Positions 9,589 through 18,085 of a stretch of 40,624 nt of DNA are shown one piece after another. A program made the translations under genes and the position numbers. Numbering within the stretch: position 1 is the stretch's first letter; the number at the start of each line of letters is the position of its first letter. A model generated the notes under the pieces. That model had not been told where the DNA came from. It saw only the letters and a list, made by a program, of their open reading frames with translations, and ran no database searches. The stretch is from NCBI GenBank assembly GCA_018820855.1, contig JAHJNL010000039.1:1-40624 (forward strand), read 5' to 3'. Source of the DNA: Pseudomonadota bacterium (GTDB lineage Bacteria; Desulfobacterota; Desulfobulbia; Desulfobulbales; Desulfocapsaceae).

Positions 9589-9795
9589 TCATCCTCCTCT
9601 TACAACTTTGAGCACTTCAAGGGTATCGTTCTCCTCGAGTACAGTTTGTTCACATTCTTCGCTGGTAATAATTGCACTGCGCGGGGCGCTTGATGACCAC
9701 AGAATCAAAATCGAGCTTTCTCCGTGGAATTCCAGCAATGATGGAGTTGAACGGATTTTTGTCTTTTTTTCAGTTGCTCGTGATAATCGCCTCAA
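9589..9795 (-). CDS. thiS: ThiS-like sulfur carrier, probably frame-disrupted
   Basis: The last 25 residues ([23 protein letters not shown]) match ThiS, including the terminal Gly-Gly that is adenylated and thiocarboxylated to donate sulfur to ThiG. The position between a TPP riboswitch and thiG supports this. The N-terminal two thirds fit ThiS poorly in this frame, and no ATG is available (TTG at 9795). A central ThiS-like segment ([10 protein letters not shown]) appears in the neighbouring frame between about 9722 and 9690, as if compensating single-base shifts had occurred near short homopolymers. It may be a damaged gene, a sequencing artefact or a very divergent ThiS. Confidence 0.55.
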   Translation of the reverse strand: MRRLSRATEKKTKIRSTPSLLEFHGESSILILWSSSAPRSAIITSEECEQTVLEENDTLEVLKVVRGG

Positions 9796-9909
9796 ACTCT
9801 ACAAAAAGCTGCTGCCAGGACGAAAGAACGGCCCTTCGTTACAGCGACTGATGGGAGAAACCCAGGCAACAGGGCATTAAAAAGGAGGATGGAAAATAGA
9901 ACTTCGGAC

Positions 9910-9937
9910 AAAAAAAAAGCTCGCCCGAAGGCAAGCT
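9910..9937 (-). terminator. Intrinsic terminator, riboswitch expression platform
   Basis: On the minus strand an 8-bp stem (AGCTTGCC/GGCGAGCT, one G-T pair) with a TTCG tetraloop is followed by at least nine T. It lies 25 bases after the TPP aptamer. Its 5' arm with flank (CAGCTT) is complementary to the aptamer's 3' P1 strand (AAGCTG). P1 closure by TPP would therefore free the terminator, and its absence would favour an antiterminator. Confidence 0.85.
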
Positions 9938-9961
9938 GAATTGCGAAAAATATCTATTTCA

Positions 9962-10058
9962 CAGCTTCCCTACGGCAGTACAAACTGCGTCAGGTTCAAA
10001 GGGTTGGATCTATCTCGATCCGTCTCAGTCCGGAAACACTTCCGGACACCCCCAGCTA
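9962..10058 (-). promoter_or_regulatory. TPP riboswitch (THI element)
   Basis: On the minus strand this contains the conserved THI-box parts in order: GCTGGGGGTGTCC, CTGAGA, AACCCTTTGAACCTGA, GTTTGTACTGCCGTAGGGAA and a closing AGCTG. The variable P3a arm is short. P1 forms by pairing of AGCT at both ends. It is followed by a terminator and the thiazole genes, so TPP binding should switch the thiS-thiG-thiH transcript off. Confidence 0.95.
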
Positions 10059-10070
10059 ACTTATGTCACA

Positions 10071-10099
10071 GATATATTCAAACCCAGAAGGAAAGTAAA
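10071..10099 (-). promoter_or_regulatory. Putative sigma-70 promoter of the thiamine operon
   Basis: On the minus strand TTTACT (10099-10094) and TATATC (10076-10071) are separated by 17 bases, ending 13 bases before the riboswitch. This is a reasonable but not perfect -35/-10 pair. Confidence 0.45.
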
Positions 10100-10286
10100 G
10101 GACTCTTTGAAAAACTTTAGACGGCACGCGAAAGCCGATCCAACATTTTCGCACCTGTTTCCTCAATCTATCATTTCCTGCCTGATAGCGAGTACCATTC
10201 AACTTTCACAAAATAGTCTCCAGGAGATAACATGATTCAGTTCAAAGCTACGTCCACGTAAGAAAAAGCAAAAGTAGAAGGGAGGA

Positions 10287-11837
10287 TTACCTATCGGCCT
10301 GCCATATATTTTCCTTTGCTGTAGTGCCATTCATGATATTTTCAACTGCAATCATTGCTGTCAGCATTGAATGATCTGTATTATTATATTTGTGCATTCC
10401 ATTTCTGCCGATGAGAAACAGATTTTCTATGGTATCGGTATACCCCCTGATAATGTGAAAATCATCATAGGTACCGAAATATGCGGGATAGGCTTTCTTC
10501 ATCCTGACAATGGTTGAATCCAGCACATCTTCCTTCTCAATGATGTCAAGCTCTGCTAATTCATTAATGGCAAAACTTGAGAGTTCTGCATCTGTTTGAT
10601 TCCACAACGCATCCCCCTCTGTACAGAAATACTCCAAACCAATCCATACAGTATCAGGATTTTCCACCATATATGGACTCCAGTTATTGAATATCTGTAT
10701 TCTGCCGATCTTAATATCTCTTTCCTGGATATATATCCAAGTATCCGGCACAATATTATTCATTGTCGGAATTGTTGTTTCATTTACTATTTTCATCTTT
10801 CGTAAAAGTACTCCGACCGTCATGAAATCACGATAGACCAGGCCATCAGCAACTTTTTTGACTTTATCCGGCGGAGCAGGAAACATCGTCTGAATAAGCT
10901 CTTTTACCGGCATAGTCGAAAAGGCAAAATCACATGTATAATCAGTAATGGTATTTGTTTTAGTGTTCTGTACTCTAACCTCCGACACCAGCCCTTCTGA
11001 TACCTCTATTCCCACGACGTTGGAGTTCAAATGAATCTCGCCGCCCTTTTCAGCTACTCTTTTGGCAACTTCCTCCCAGAGTTGACCTGCTCCCAGTTTA
11101 GGATACAGGAACTGTTCAATCAGAGACGTTTCGCTCTTTTCCTGTTCAACTGTACTATCCTTGCCGAAAATGTTTTTCACAGCATGAATGAGAGTTTTCC
11201 TAACAGTTAACCCTTTTATACGTTGAGCGCCCCATTCAGACTTGATGCTTTCACACGGAACACCCCATACTTTTTCCGTATAATCTTTAAAAAAGGTCAG
11301 ATAGAGTTCCTTGCCAAACCTGTTAATGAAAAAATCTTTGAGTGATTTTTCATTTCTGATCGGAAATGATTTACTCACAGCATAACTCATCCCGATTCTT
11401 ATAATTCTCATCAGACCCAGGATTTTAAAGGTATGCCACCTGAGAGAAATCGGATAGTCGAAAAATGTGCGTAAAAATAACATTCTTGAGAGTCGTCGCC
11501 GAACCAGCATGACAATGTTTGTCTGTTCCGGGTCCGGTGCCCCGCCCTCTTCTGACACCAACACTTCCCGGTGCAAGATCCGATCATCGGAAGATGGTTT
11601 TCCCTGTAACGGTAATATATTCAGCCACCAGCGCATCACCCTGTCCGACTTGGTGAAGAACCTGTGGCCACCAATATCCATGCGATTGCCTTTATAGGTA
11701 ACTGTTTTTGAAATACCACCGATATCTTCCGACATCTCAAAAATGAGCGGCTGAATGTCCGTCTTCTCAAGAAGTTCATATGCTGCAGTGAGTCCGGCAG
11801 GTCCGGCACCGATAATGACTGCGATTTTCTTTGTCAT
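10287..11837 (-). CDS. FAD-dependent oxidoreductase, UDP-galactopyranose mutase/protoporphyrinogen oxidase-like
   Basis: 516 residues. An N-terminal FAD site ([17 protein letters not shown]) is followed by the GG-doublet region ([10 protein letters not shown]) and [17 protein letters not shown]-terminal motif ([26 protein letters not shown]) closes the FAD fold. This arrangement is found in the amine-oxidase/UDP-galactopyranose mutase group, often in polysaccharide loci. The substrate is probably a nucleotide sugar or polyprenyl-linked sugar, but this is inference. It lies at the downstream end of the polysaccharide locus, 266 bases beyond the propeller protein. No membrane segment or signal peptide is seen. 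Length and motifs are intact. Confidence 0.82.
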   Translation of the reverse strand: MTKKIAVIIGAGPAGLTAAYELLEKTDIQPLIFEMSEDIGGISKTVTYKGNRMDIGGHRFFTKSDRVMRWWLNILPLQGKPSSDDRILHREVLVSEEGGAPDPEQTNIVMLVRRRLSRMLFLRTFFDYPISLRWHTFKILGLMRIIRIGMSYAVSKSFPIRNEKSLKDFFINRFGKELYLTFFKDYTEKVWGVPCESIKSEWGAQRIKGLTVRKTLIHAVKNIFGKDSTVEQEKSETSLIEQFLYPKLGAGQLWEEVAKRVAEKGGEIHLNSNVVGIEVSEGLVSEVRVQNTKTNTITDYTCDFAFSTMPVKELIQTMFPAPPDKVKKVADGLVYRDFMTVGVLLRKMKIVNETTIPTMNNIVPDTWIYIQERDIKIGRIQIFNNWSPYMVENPDTVWIGLEYFCTEGDALWNQTDAELSSFAINELAELDIIEKEDVLDSTIVRMKKAYPAYFGTYDDFHIIRGYTDTIENLFLIGRNGMHKYNNTDHSMLTAMIAVENIMNGTTAKENIWQADR

Positions 11838-12050
11838 GATTTCTTGTTCTTGTGCGGAATAGCCATATTTCCTAAACGTTACCTACGTAATCAAGAACAG
11901 TGAGGTCGCAGAGTTCCACACTGTTTTCCACTACGTTCCCATATGAGATCAACCCATTGCTTTATCTTATATAAGGCAATGGCCAGCAATGCTCATGGGG
12001 ATATGCAGCAAACGCTTTTGGTTCGGTGACAGAAAAGGTGGAAAAGAGAG

Positions 12051-12086
12051 ATGCCCTCCATGGGGGAGTTTTCCCATGGAGGGCAT
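12051..12086 (-). terminator. Terminator of the propeller-protein gene
   Basis: A perfect 14-bp inverted repeat (ATGCCCTCCATGGG) with an eight-base loop lies 18 bases past the stop at 12104. On the minus strand it is followed by the pyrimidine-rich tail CTCTCTTTTCC. Confidence 0.7.
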
Positions 12087-12103
12087 AATTCGGTGGTGTT
12101 GGC

Positions 12104-13456
12104 TTACTGCTGACCGTTTTTCTGAATGGAAGGTATGAACATAGGCCAGGGAAAAGATGAGGTTGTGTTATTTCCATAATCCCCGATCAGATTCAACAGG
12201 AGAATATCTCCCCGGTCAGTACAACTGGGTGAACAGGTATCATCTTCCCGGGAAAGCTGGTAGTAGCCAGACTGGAAAAGAAGCTGGGAGCCGTCAGGAG
12301 CCCAGATGGGGAAGAAGTCATTGAATCCTGTCGTCAGCTGGGCTGATGTCGGCGTGGTGTCTTCAGTATTAATGATAAAAATCCCTTTATAGGAAACGGT
12401 ATCGGCCCACTTTTTCGAGTAGGCAAGCCATATTGAATCCGGACTCCAAGAAGCCGGGGCAATTAACTCGCTCCAACCGACTGTCATGTTACTATTTGCC
12501 GTGTCAAGGGTCTTCAGGGCAGTGCCGTCGGAGGAACTTATGGTCCTCAGTTCGTAAAAATATTTATAATTGGGCACGATAACAGTGCTGGTATACTGTC
12601 GCCACAGATAGGCAATCTTACTGCCATCCGGACTCCAGACTGGCCATAAATGAGAAAGGTTACCCAGGTCAGCGCCCACTGAGGTAAGCTGGGTATGTGA
12701 GGTGCTGTCTGGCTTCACCTTATAGAGAAAATATCCGGTAGTGTCATACCCAGAGTAGACCAACCACTGTGAATCCGGACTCCAGGAATACTGTCCGGCA
12801 GCTACACTTATATTGCTGGCACCTGCATTATAGGTGCCGGAGACCTGGACTGGGACTGTGCCGTCACTGTTGGCAACCATCAACAGACTGTTTACCTGGT
12901 ATGCAATCATGGATCCGTCTGGACTGACCACTACGGCCTTATCACTGTCCGAAGCAGAGTGTACTGCACTCAGATCTGTTTGGCCCAAACCATTCTCATT
13001 CATCCGCCAGACTCGATCTGAATAATTCGGAGCAATTAAATCCGAAGTATAAACATTATAATACACCTTACTGTCAGTTGAGAAACTGGCGTTACTGTCT
13101 TTGACCGCGTTGGTCGTCAGTTGTGTAAAGGAGCTTCCATCCGGCTTGATTTTGCACACTTCCTGATAAGATTCTCCTGTTCCACCAACTTCGGCGGTAA
13201 AAGCAATCCATTCCCCATCCTTACGCCACGGCTGAATATTATCATTGTTCCCCTCAGGCCAGGTGCCTCCCATAAGATAACTTTTCCCAAGACCTGTGGC
13301 AGTAGCATCGGTTGTCAGCTGTACTACATTAGTTACCTTGGAGGTATCTGAGACGCCTTTGGTGCCCCAGTCGGTTGCAGCACAGACAGACGAGCAGGTA
13401 ATCAACAGAATGACAAGACTTATGAATGGTACAGTTAATCCTTTGCGACTCGACAT
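12104..13456 (-). CDS. Exported TolB-like beta-propeller protein
   Basis: 450 residues with a Sec signal peptide (residues 1-26, cleavage likely after VCA). At least six PD40/WD40-like repeats are visible by their (W/V)SPDG core: PWRKDGEWIAF, VVSPDGSMIAY, SWSPDSQWLVY, VWSPDGSKIAY, SWSPDSIWLAY and IWAPDGSQLLF. These build a propeller as in TolB and related periplasmic or surface proteins. Such propellers bind proteins or glycans. No catalytic residues are evident and the ligand is unknown. GGGGGAAACA precedes the ATG. It is separated by about 264 bases from the polysaccharide operon upstream and has its own terminator, so it may be transcribed alone. Confidence 0.8.
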   Translation of the reverse strand: MSSRKGLTVPFISLVILLITCSSVCAATDWGTKGVSDTSKVTNVVQLTTDATATGLGKSYLMGGTWPEGNNDNIQPWRKDGEWIAFTAEVGGTGESYQEVCKIKPDGSSFTQLTTNAVKDSNASFSTDSKVYYNVYTSDLIAPNYSDRVWRMNENGLGQTDLSAVHSASDSDKAVVVSPDGSMIAYQVNSLLMVANSDGTVPVQVSGTYNAGASNISVAAGQYSWSPDSQWLVYSGYDTTGYFLYKVKPDSTSHTQLTSVGADLGNLSHLWPVWSPDGSKIAYLWRQYTSTVIVPNYKYFYELRTISSSDGTALKTLDTANSNMTVGWSELIAPASWSPDSIWLAYSKKWADTVSYKGIFIINTEDTTPTSAQLTTGFNDFFPIWAPDGSQLLFQSGYYQLSREDDTCSPSCTDRGDILLLNLIGDYGNNTTSSFPWPMFIPSIQKNGQQ

Positions 13457-13720
13457 TGTTTCCCCCCATTTCTAACTCAACAAAATAGTAAGATATCAAC
13501 TTACACTGTAAATTATTTTTTCAATTTCCCAATTTACTTATATCACGACACCGCCATATCAACAAGCAGTTAGTAATTGCCCACAGCGCACCATTTCCTC
13601 AAGATTTTTCGTTGCTATAAGAAGTTACTCCTCAGATATCAAGCAGATATCGGCTGTTCAATTCATCATTCACATTACGTTTTTAAAAAAAAATTTCATG
13701 AATGAGCATTCACTCGTTAC

Positions 13721-15682
13721 CTATTTTTTGTTTTTTTGTTCGAGAAGCGATTTGATTCGCTCTAGATTAATTCCAGCTCCGGGAAAACCGGGATCGAGTT
13801 CAACCGCCTGTTGACAGTGTATAGCTGCCTGATCATACTCACCACGTTCTGCATAAAGGATGCCCAGGTTGTTGTGAGCACCGGCAAAGGCCGGGTTACT
13901 GCGCAGGGCCGCCAGGAAGTAATATCTGGCCTTCTCAGTATCCCCACCCTCTCGGTAAAGCAACCCCAGATTGTTCTGCAGCCCGGCATCATTCGGACTG
14001 TCTGTAAGCTGCTTCTGCAAAGTGGCTATTCTCTCTTCAAGCCCCCGGATCAGAGGAGACAGATCATGCATGTTTTTCTTTGCATCCTCATATTCCGGCT
14101 CAATCCCCAGGGCCTTGACGAAGTGCTCCTTTGCCTCAAGATACCGTCTATCCTGAGCCAGTAACACCCCTGCATTACTGTGCGCCTCGGCATAATTCGG
14201 GTAGAGTTCAAGAGCCACCAGATAATGATGCAAGGCTTCATCCCGCCTGCCCAGTGAAGCAAGACTATTCCCCAGGTTATAGTTGGCCTCGGCAGAATCG
14301 GGTTTAAGCCGCAAGGCAGTCAGGTAGTGCTCTATTGCCTCATTTTTCCTGCCGCTGCGATCCAGGGCGTCACCAAGATTGTTATGAGCAATCCAGTTGT
14401 TCGGATAGACAGTGACTGCATGTGTAAAAAGGGTGCTGCTTGATCGCCAGCGAGCTGCCTGGTTGTAACTGAGAAAGGAAAAGACAGCCAGCAATGTGCA
14501 GGCGGCAATCGCTATCAACCATCGCCACAGCTTGCTGCGTCGGCTCACTGTCGCCCCGATCCAGGTCAGAGCAATGATCAACCCGATGAGGGGAATATAG
14601 CTATAACGGTCCGCCACCCGATGCGGTCCGTCATGAATCATCCCCATGACAGGCAGCAAGGTAATGACAAACCACAACCAACCCATGAGCAGAAAGGGGA
14701 AACGTTTTCGAAAGAGAAAGGCAAAGAGGGTGATGCAACCCACAAACAGGGCTGCGACAACAAGGAATGTAACTTCGGGAGTTTCGTTATATGGATAGAG
14801 AACGGTCAGGCCAACCGGGCAGAAGAATTTTTCCAGGTAATGCTGGAAAAACATGAGAAAGTCATACTGCCAATACGGAGAAAGAGTCTTTGATTCTATG
14901 TGCAGATCCTGCATAGCGCCGGTGCTGATCAGAACAAAGAGAGCAGCTATCAACAACAGTCCTGATTTTTCGAAAAGGATACGACCCAGCGATATACTCG
15001 CAATTTCCGCCCGCTCAGCAACACGACCAGCAGTGCTTAACCGCTGCAAAGGCCAGAAATCGAGGAGCAGCAAGACCAGAGGCAGAGTGATCATCATGGT
15101 TTTGGAGAGTAGCCCCAGGAAATAGACCAAGATGAGCAGAAGAAGATACCAGGACCACTGCCTTTCAACCGCCTTCGTGTACACCCAGAGAGAAAGTATC
15201 CAGAAAAACCCGCACAGCAGATCCTTTCGGTCAGCCACCCAGGCCACAGACTCGACATGTAGGGGATGCACAGCAAAAAGAGCAGCGGCAAATCCACTTG
15301 CCCATATCGCTCCGGTTATTTTCCTGAGGACGAGAAAGAGGAGCAGCGTGTTTAGGAGATGAAGAAGAAAACTGCTGAAATGGTGCCCGGCGGGATCAAG
15401 TCCGAAAAACTGATAATCAGCGGCATGGCTCAGCCATGTTAACGGATGAAAGTGGCCATGCAGATGGGTGGTAAACGCCCAGCGCATGGTTTCCAGAGTC
15501 ACGCCCTGTTGGATATGTTTATTTTCCGTAATGTAGATCGGATCGTCGAAATTAACGAACTCGAAACTTGTCACCTGCAGAAAAACCACTGTAACCAGGA
15601 TGGCAAGAAGAGAACAAACCAGGAAGATGATTCGTGGACGGCCTGCAGCCATTCCGCTCTGTTGCATTCCGTTCGTATTCAC
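13721..15682 (-). CDS. GT-C-like multi-pass membrane protein with C-terminal TPR repeats
   Basis: 653 residues. The N-terminal 420 residues hold about ten membrane helices and a first loop with FDDPIY, where GT-C glycosyltransferases carry acidic residues. HPLTWLSHAADYQFFGLDPAGHH and FAVHPLHVESVAWVADRKD are typical of bacterial TPR proteins related to eukaryotic TMTC O-mannosyltransferases. The last 220 residues contain at least five TPR units (for example NWIAHNNLGDALDRSGRKNE and AGAHNNLGILYAERGEYDQA). It may transfer a sugar from a lipid carrier to protein or glycan. The GTG start overlaps the preceding stop (GTGA); an ATG at 15667 is an alternative. It is the last gene of the nine-gene operon. 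Confidence 0.8.
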   Translation of the reverse strand: MNTNGMQQSGMAAGRPRIIFLVCSLLAILVTVVFLQVTSFEFVNFDDPIYITENKHIQQGVTLETMRWAFTTHLHGHFHPLTWLSHAADYQFFGLDPAGHHFSSFLLHLLNTLLLFLVLRKITGAIWASGFAAALFAVHPLHVESVAWVADRKDLLCGFFWILSLWVYTKAVERQWSWYLLLLILVYFLGLLSKTMMITLPLVLLLLDFWPLQRLSTAGRVAERAEIASISLGRILFEKSGLLLIAALFVLISTGAMQDLHIESKTLSPYWQYDFLMFFQHYLEKFFCPVGLTVLYPYNETPEVTFLVVAALFVGCITLFAFLFRKRFPFLLMGWLWFVITLLPVMGMIHDGPHRVADRYSYIPLIGLIIALTWIGATVSRRSKLWRWLIAIAACTLLAVFSFLSYNQAARWRSSSTLFTHAVTVYPNNWIAHNNLGDALDRSGRKNEAIEHYLTALRLKPDSAEANYNLGNSLASLGRRDEALHHYLVALELYPNYAEAHSNAGVLLAQDRRYLEAKEHFVKALGIEPEYEDAKKNMHDLSPLIRGLEERIATLQKQLTDSPNDAGLQNNLGLLYREGGDTEKARYYFLAALRSNPAFAGAHNNLGILYAERGEYDQAAIHCQQAVELDPGFPGAGINLERIKSLLEQKNKK

Positions 15683-16863
15683 AGGCTGTGTATCCGGGCA
15701 GAAAGGTTAAGCGAATCCAGAACGCTTTGAATTTCCTGCCTGTACATATCATTCATGATAAATACCGTATCGGCTTGAATGGTGGTCAGAAACTCCGGAG
15801 ACACAACCAACTGTCCGGAACCGGGTATGTATTTCCCTTGTTTGCCGGGATTAATATCGACAACATATTCAATGCTGTCCGCATCAGCTAATTGATTGAG
15901 GAGTGTCACCCCCTTTGATCCAGCCCCCCACAACACCATTTTTCTCCCGAGGTGCAATTCTGTCGCTATCAGTTCCTCAACTTTTTCATGTCTCTTCCTT
16001 CCACAGAGAGCAAACTCCTCCGTCAGCCTGAAAAGAGCATCTTCAGCCATCCCTTTCCGGGAAAAAATGGTCATGTTCTTCTCTGCCCGGGGAAATGCAT
16101 CGACGAACAGATACTGTTCACCAAATCCGGATTGTATCTCTGTAAAACGAAAACCGGTACGTCCAAGAATATATTGGAGGGATAATGGAGTAAAATATGA
16201 ATAATGTTCATAGATAACATCCCATATCGAACACTGTTCCAGCATATACGCTCCATTTGGAATTTCCAGAAAAAGGAGTGCATCTTCATCAGTCATGGCC
16301 TGACGTATGGTTTTCAGAAAATGGACAGGGTCCGGCAGATGTTCCAGTACATGCCGAGAGATATAGCACTTTGCCGGAATATCAAAATAGTGCTCGGTAA
16401 AGGTATGGGAAACGATATGGATACCCGAGACACCATCTTCTTCAAGAGGATCAGCAGTTGGTTCAAATCCGGTGCCCGTGCAGTTTCCCATACGGCTGAA
16501 AAGCCGCAGAAACTCTCCTGTGCCGCAGCCGATATCGATTATCCCCTGCCCGTAGAGATTGCAGGTGTCCAGCAGTCTTTCCACCTGCTGGGCAGCATAG
16601 GTCCGGTATCGTTTTGAGAAATGCAGGGAATTCTCATATCCCGGCTGATAGCTGATAATGGCCGGATTAAATTGACGATTGTAGATATGAGAGCAGCGGT
16701 CACAAAGAACCAGTTCAATCCCCCCTCTGGTGACAGCTTGAGCCTCCTCAACAGATCGACGAAGAACGTTGCAGAATACCGGCACATTTGGCATCCGGAC
16801 AAGAGACGCGCTCTCTATACCATCGCAAACCGGACAGGGCATATGTGATTGCAGATTCGTCAT
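15679..16863 (-). CDS. C-methyltransferase-family SAM-dependent methyltransferase (copy 3)
   Basis: An N-terminal zinc-type cluster (CPVCD... CDRCSH) leads to a SAM fold with DIGCGTGEFLRLF and the post-motif VLEHLPDPVHFL. A C-terminal Rossmann-like half follows with LWGAGSKGVTLLNQL and VVDINPGKQGKYIPGSG. This three-part plan is that of sugar C-methyltransferases (NovU/TylCIII group). It is a tandem paralogue of the neighbour at 16880-18085, sharing the C-terminal signature almost word for word. The frame is open to an ATG at 16920, which would overlap the upstream gene. I prefer ATG 16863, 16 bases past that stop, though no strong ribosome site supports it. It is part of the polysaccharide operon. 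Confidence 0.8.
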   Translation of the reverse strand: MTNLQSHMPCPVCDGIESASLVRMPNVPVFCNVLRRSVEEAQAVTRGGIELVLCDRCSHIYNRQFNPAIISYQPGYENSLHFSKRYRTYAAQQVERLLDTCNLYGQGIIDIGCGTGEFLRLFSRMGNCTGTGFEPTADPLEEDGVSGIHIVSHTFTEHYFDIPAKCYISRHVLEHLPDPVHFLKTIRQAMTDEDALLFLEIPNGAYMLEQCSIWDVIYEHYSYFTPLSLQYILGRTGFRFTEIQSGFGEQYLFVDAFPRAEKNMTIFSRKGMAEDALFRLTEEFALCGRKRHEKVEELIATELHLGRKMVLWGAGSKGVTLLNQLADADSIEYVVDINPGKQGKYIPGSGQLVVSPEFLTTIQADTVFIMNDMYRQEIQSVLDSLNLSARIHSL

Positions 16864-16879
16864 ATGTGTACAATTGTTA

Positions 16880-18085
16880 TCAAAACTCTTGGTGTTCATT
16901 GGACATGGGAAAAAGTTCACACTCTATAGCCAATGACGTTAAGCAATTTCGAATTTCTTCCAGATAGACGGGGTTCATGGCAAGGATGATATCCGGTTGA
17001 ACGTTCACAAGACTTTCGGGTGCAACCACTCGATGCCCACTACCAGGAAGGTACCTGCCCTGTTTATGGGGATTGATATCCACCACCGAATTAACGGTTG
17101 CCGGACATTTCAGTGTTGCCAGAAAGGCGACCGCTTTTGAGCCCCCTCCCCAGAGAACCACTTTCTTGTTCTGTGCATGCCATGACTGTAGTAACTGTTG
17201 CCATCTGTCTATATGCTGCCTGACGGCTACGGAAAACGAGTCAACAAGGCTGTCAACATGATGGCCCTGATCGGTTTCAATGGACTCTGTCGCCGGGGTA
17301 TCTTTCGGCAGGGCCTCAATCATCAGATATTGGTGATCATATCCATTTGTGACGGAAAGGACCTTAAAACCGCTTTGCTGAAAAAGAGTAACGAGCGATT
17401 CACGGGTGAAATATGAGCAGTGTTCATAGTATATATCCCAGAATCTCGATTCCTCAAGAATCGGCCTGACATCCGGAACCTGGAAAAAGACAGTCGGTCT
17501 GTTGCCAGGAGCGATCGATTTACGGACCAGCCCGAGAAAATGATGCACATCGGGGAGGTGTTCAAGGGTCATTTTACAGATAATACAGTCCGCTTGCTCC
17601 CCCTCATACTTCTCAGGAAACAACTGCTTATAAAAGGTCACATTCTCAGAGAGTACCGCCTGTGACCTTTCCGCGACATAGGAAGGGTCATAGCCGATGC
17701 CCCTGTTATTTCCCATGCTGCACAAGAGATTCAGGAAATCGCCCTTGCCACAGCCGATCTCAAGGATGGTCTTGTTGCGAAGCCTGTAACTATTGAGCAG
17801 AGTGGATGCAAGTTCGTGATTGAATGTATTGAAAACGTCAGAGTGCGTCTGAGTTTCTTCGTACTTCCGGTTGTAGATGCAAATCTGCGGATCGTATGCA
17901 GCGTTAAAAATAAACCCGCAGGCTGAACAGTGGACCAGTGAGACATCTCCCCTGCTGATGCTTGTGGCTTCCTCAAGGGTTTGACAGAGAATAACGCTGT
18001 TGGCAGGCTGTGCTGCACAGCAGTAAAAAGGTTCGTTTCCCACTGCTTGCCCGCACGAGGGGCAGGTAACGGCTAAACCGTTCAT
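16880..18085 (-). CDS. C-methyltransferase-family SAM-dependent methyltransferase (copy 2)
   Basis: 401 residues. N-terminal CPSCG and CSACGF cysteine pairs; SAM site ILEIGCGKGDFLNLL; MTLEHLPDVHHFL after it; C-terminal LWGGGSKAVAFLATL and VVDINPHKQGRYLPGSG. Same architecture as the downstream copy 3 and, more distantly, copy 1 at 19475. Predicted to methylate a carbon of a nucleotide-linked deoxysugar or a glycan residue, but the substrate is inferred only. The ATG overlaps the stop of the exported-protein gene upstream (ATGA), so translation is coupled. No signal peptide; cytoplasmic. Confidence 0.82.
   Translation of the reverse strand: MNGLAVTCPSCGQAVGNEPFYCCAAQPANSVILCQTLEEATSISRGDVSLVHCSACGFIFNAAYDPQICIYNRKYEETQTHSDVFNTFNHELASTLLNSYRLRNKTILEIGCGKGDFLNLLCSMGNNRGIGYDPSYVAERSQAVLSENVTFYKQLFPEKYEGEQADCIICKMTLEHLPDVHHFLGLVRKSIAPGNRPTVFFQVPDVRPILEESRFWDIYYEHCSYFTRESLVTLFQQSGFKVLSVTNGYDHQYLMIEALPKDTPATESIETDQGHHVDSLVDSFSVAVRQHIDRWQQLLQSWHAQNKKVVLWGGGSKAVAFLATLKCPATVNSVVDINPHKQGRYLPGSGHRVVAPESLVNVQPDIILAMNPVYLEEIRNCLTSLAIECELFPMSNEHQEF

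Noticed and set aside
9885-9930. Plus-strand AGGAGG followed by ATG near 9890
   Set aside because: It opens only a roughly 15-codon frame that runs into the riboswitch terminator; probably coincidence.
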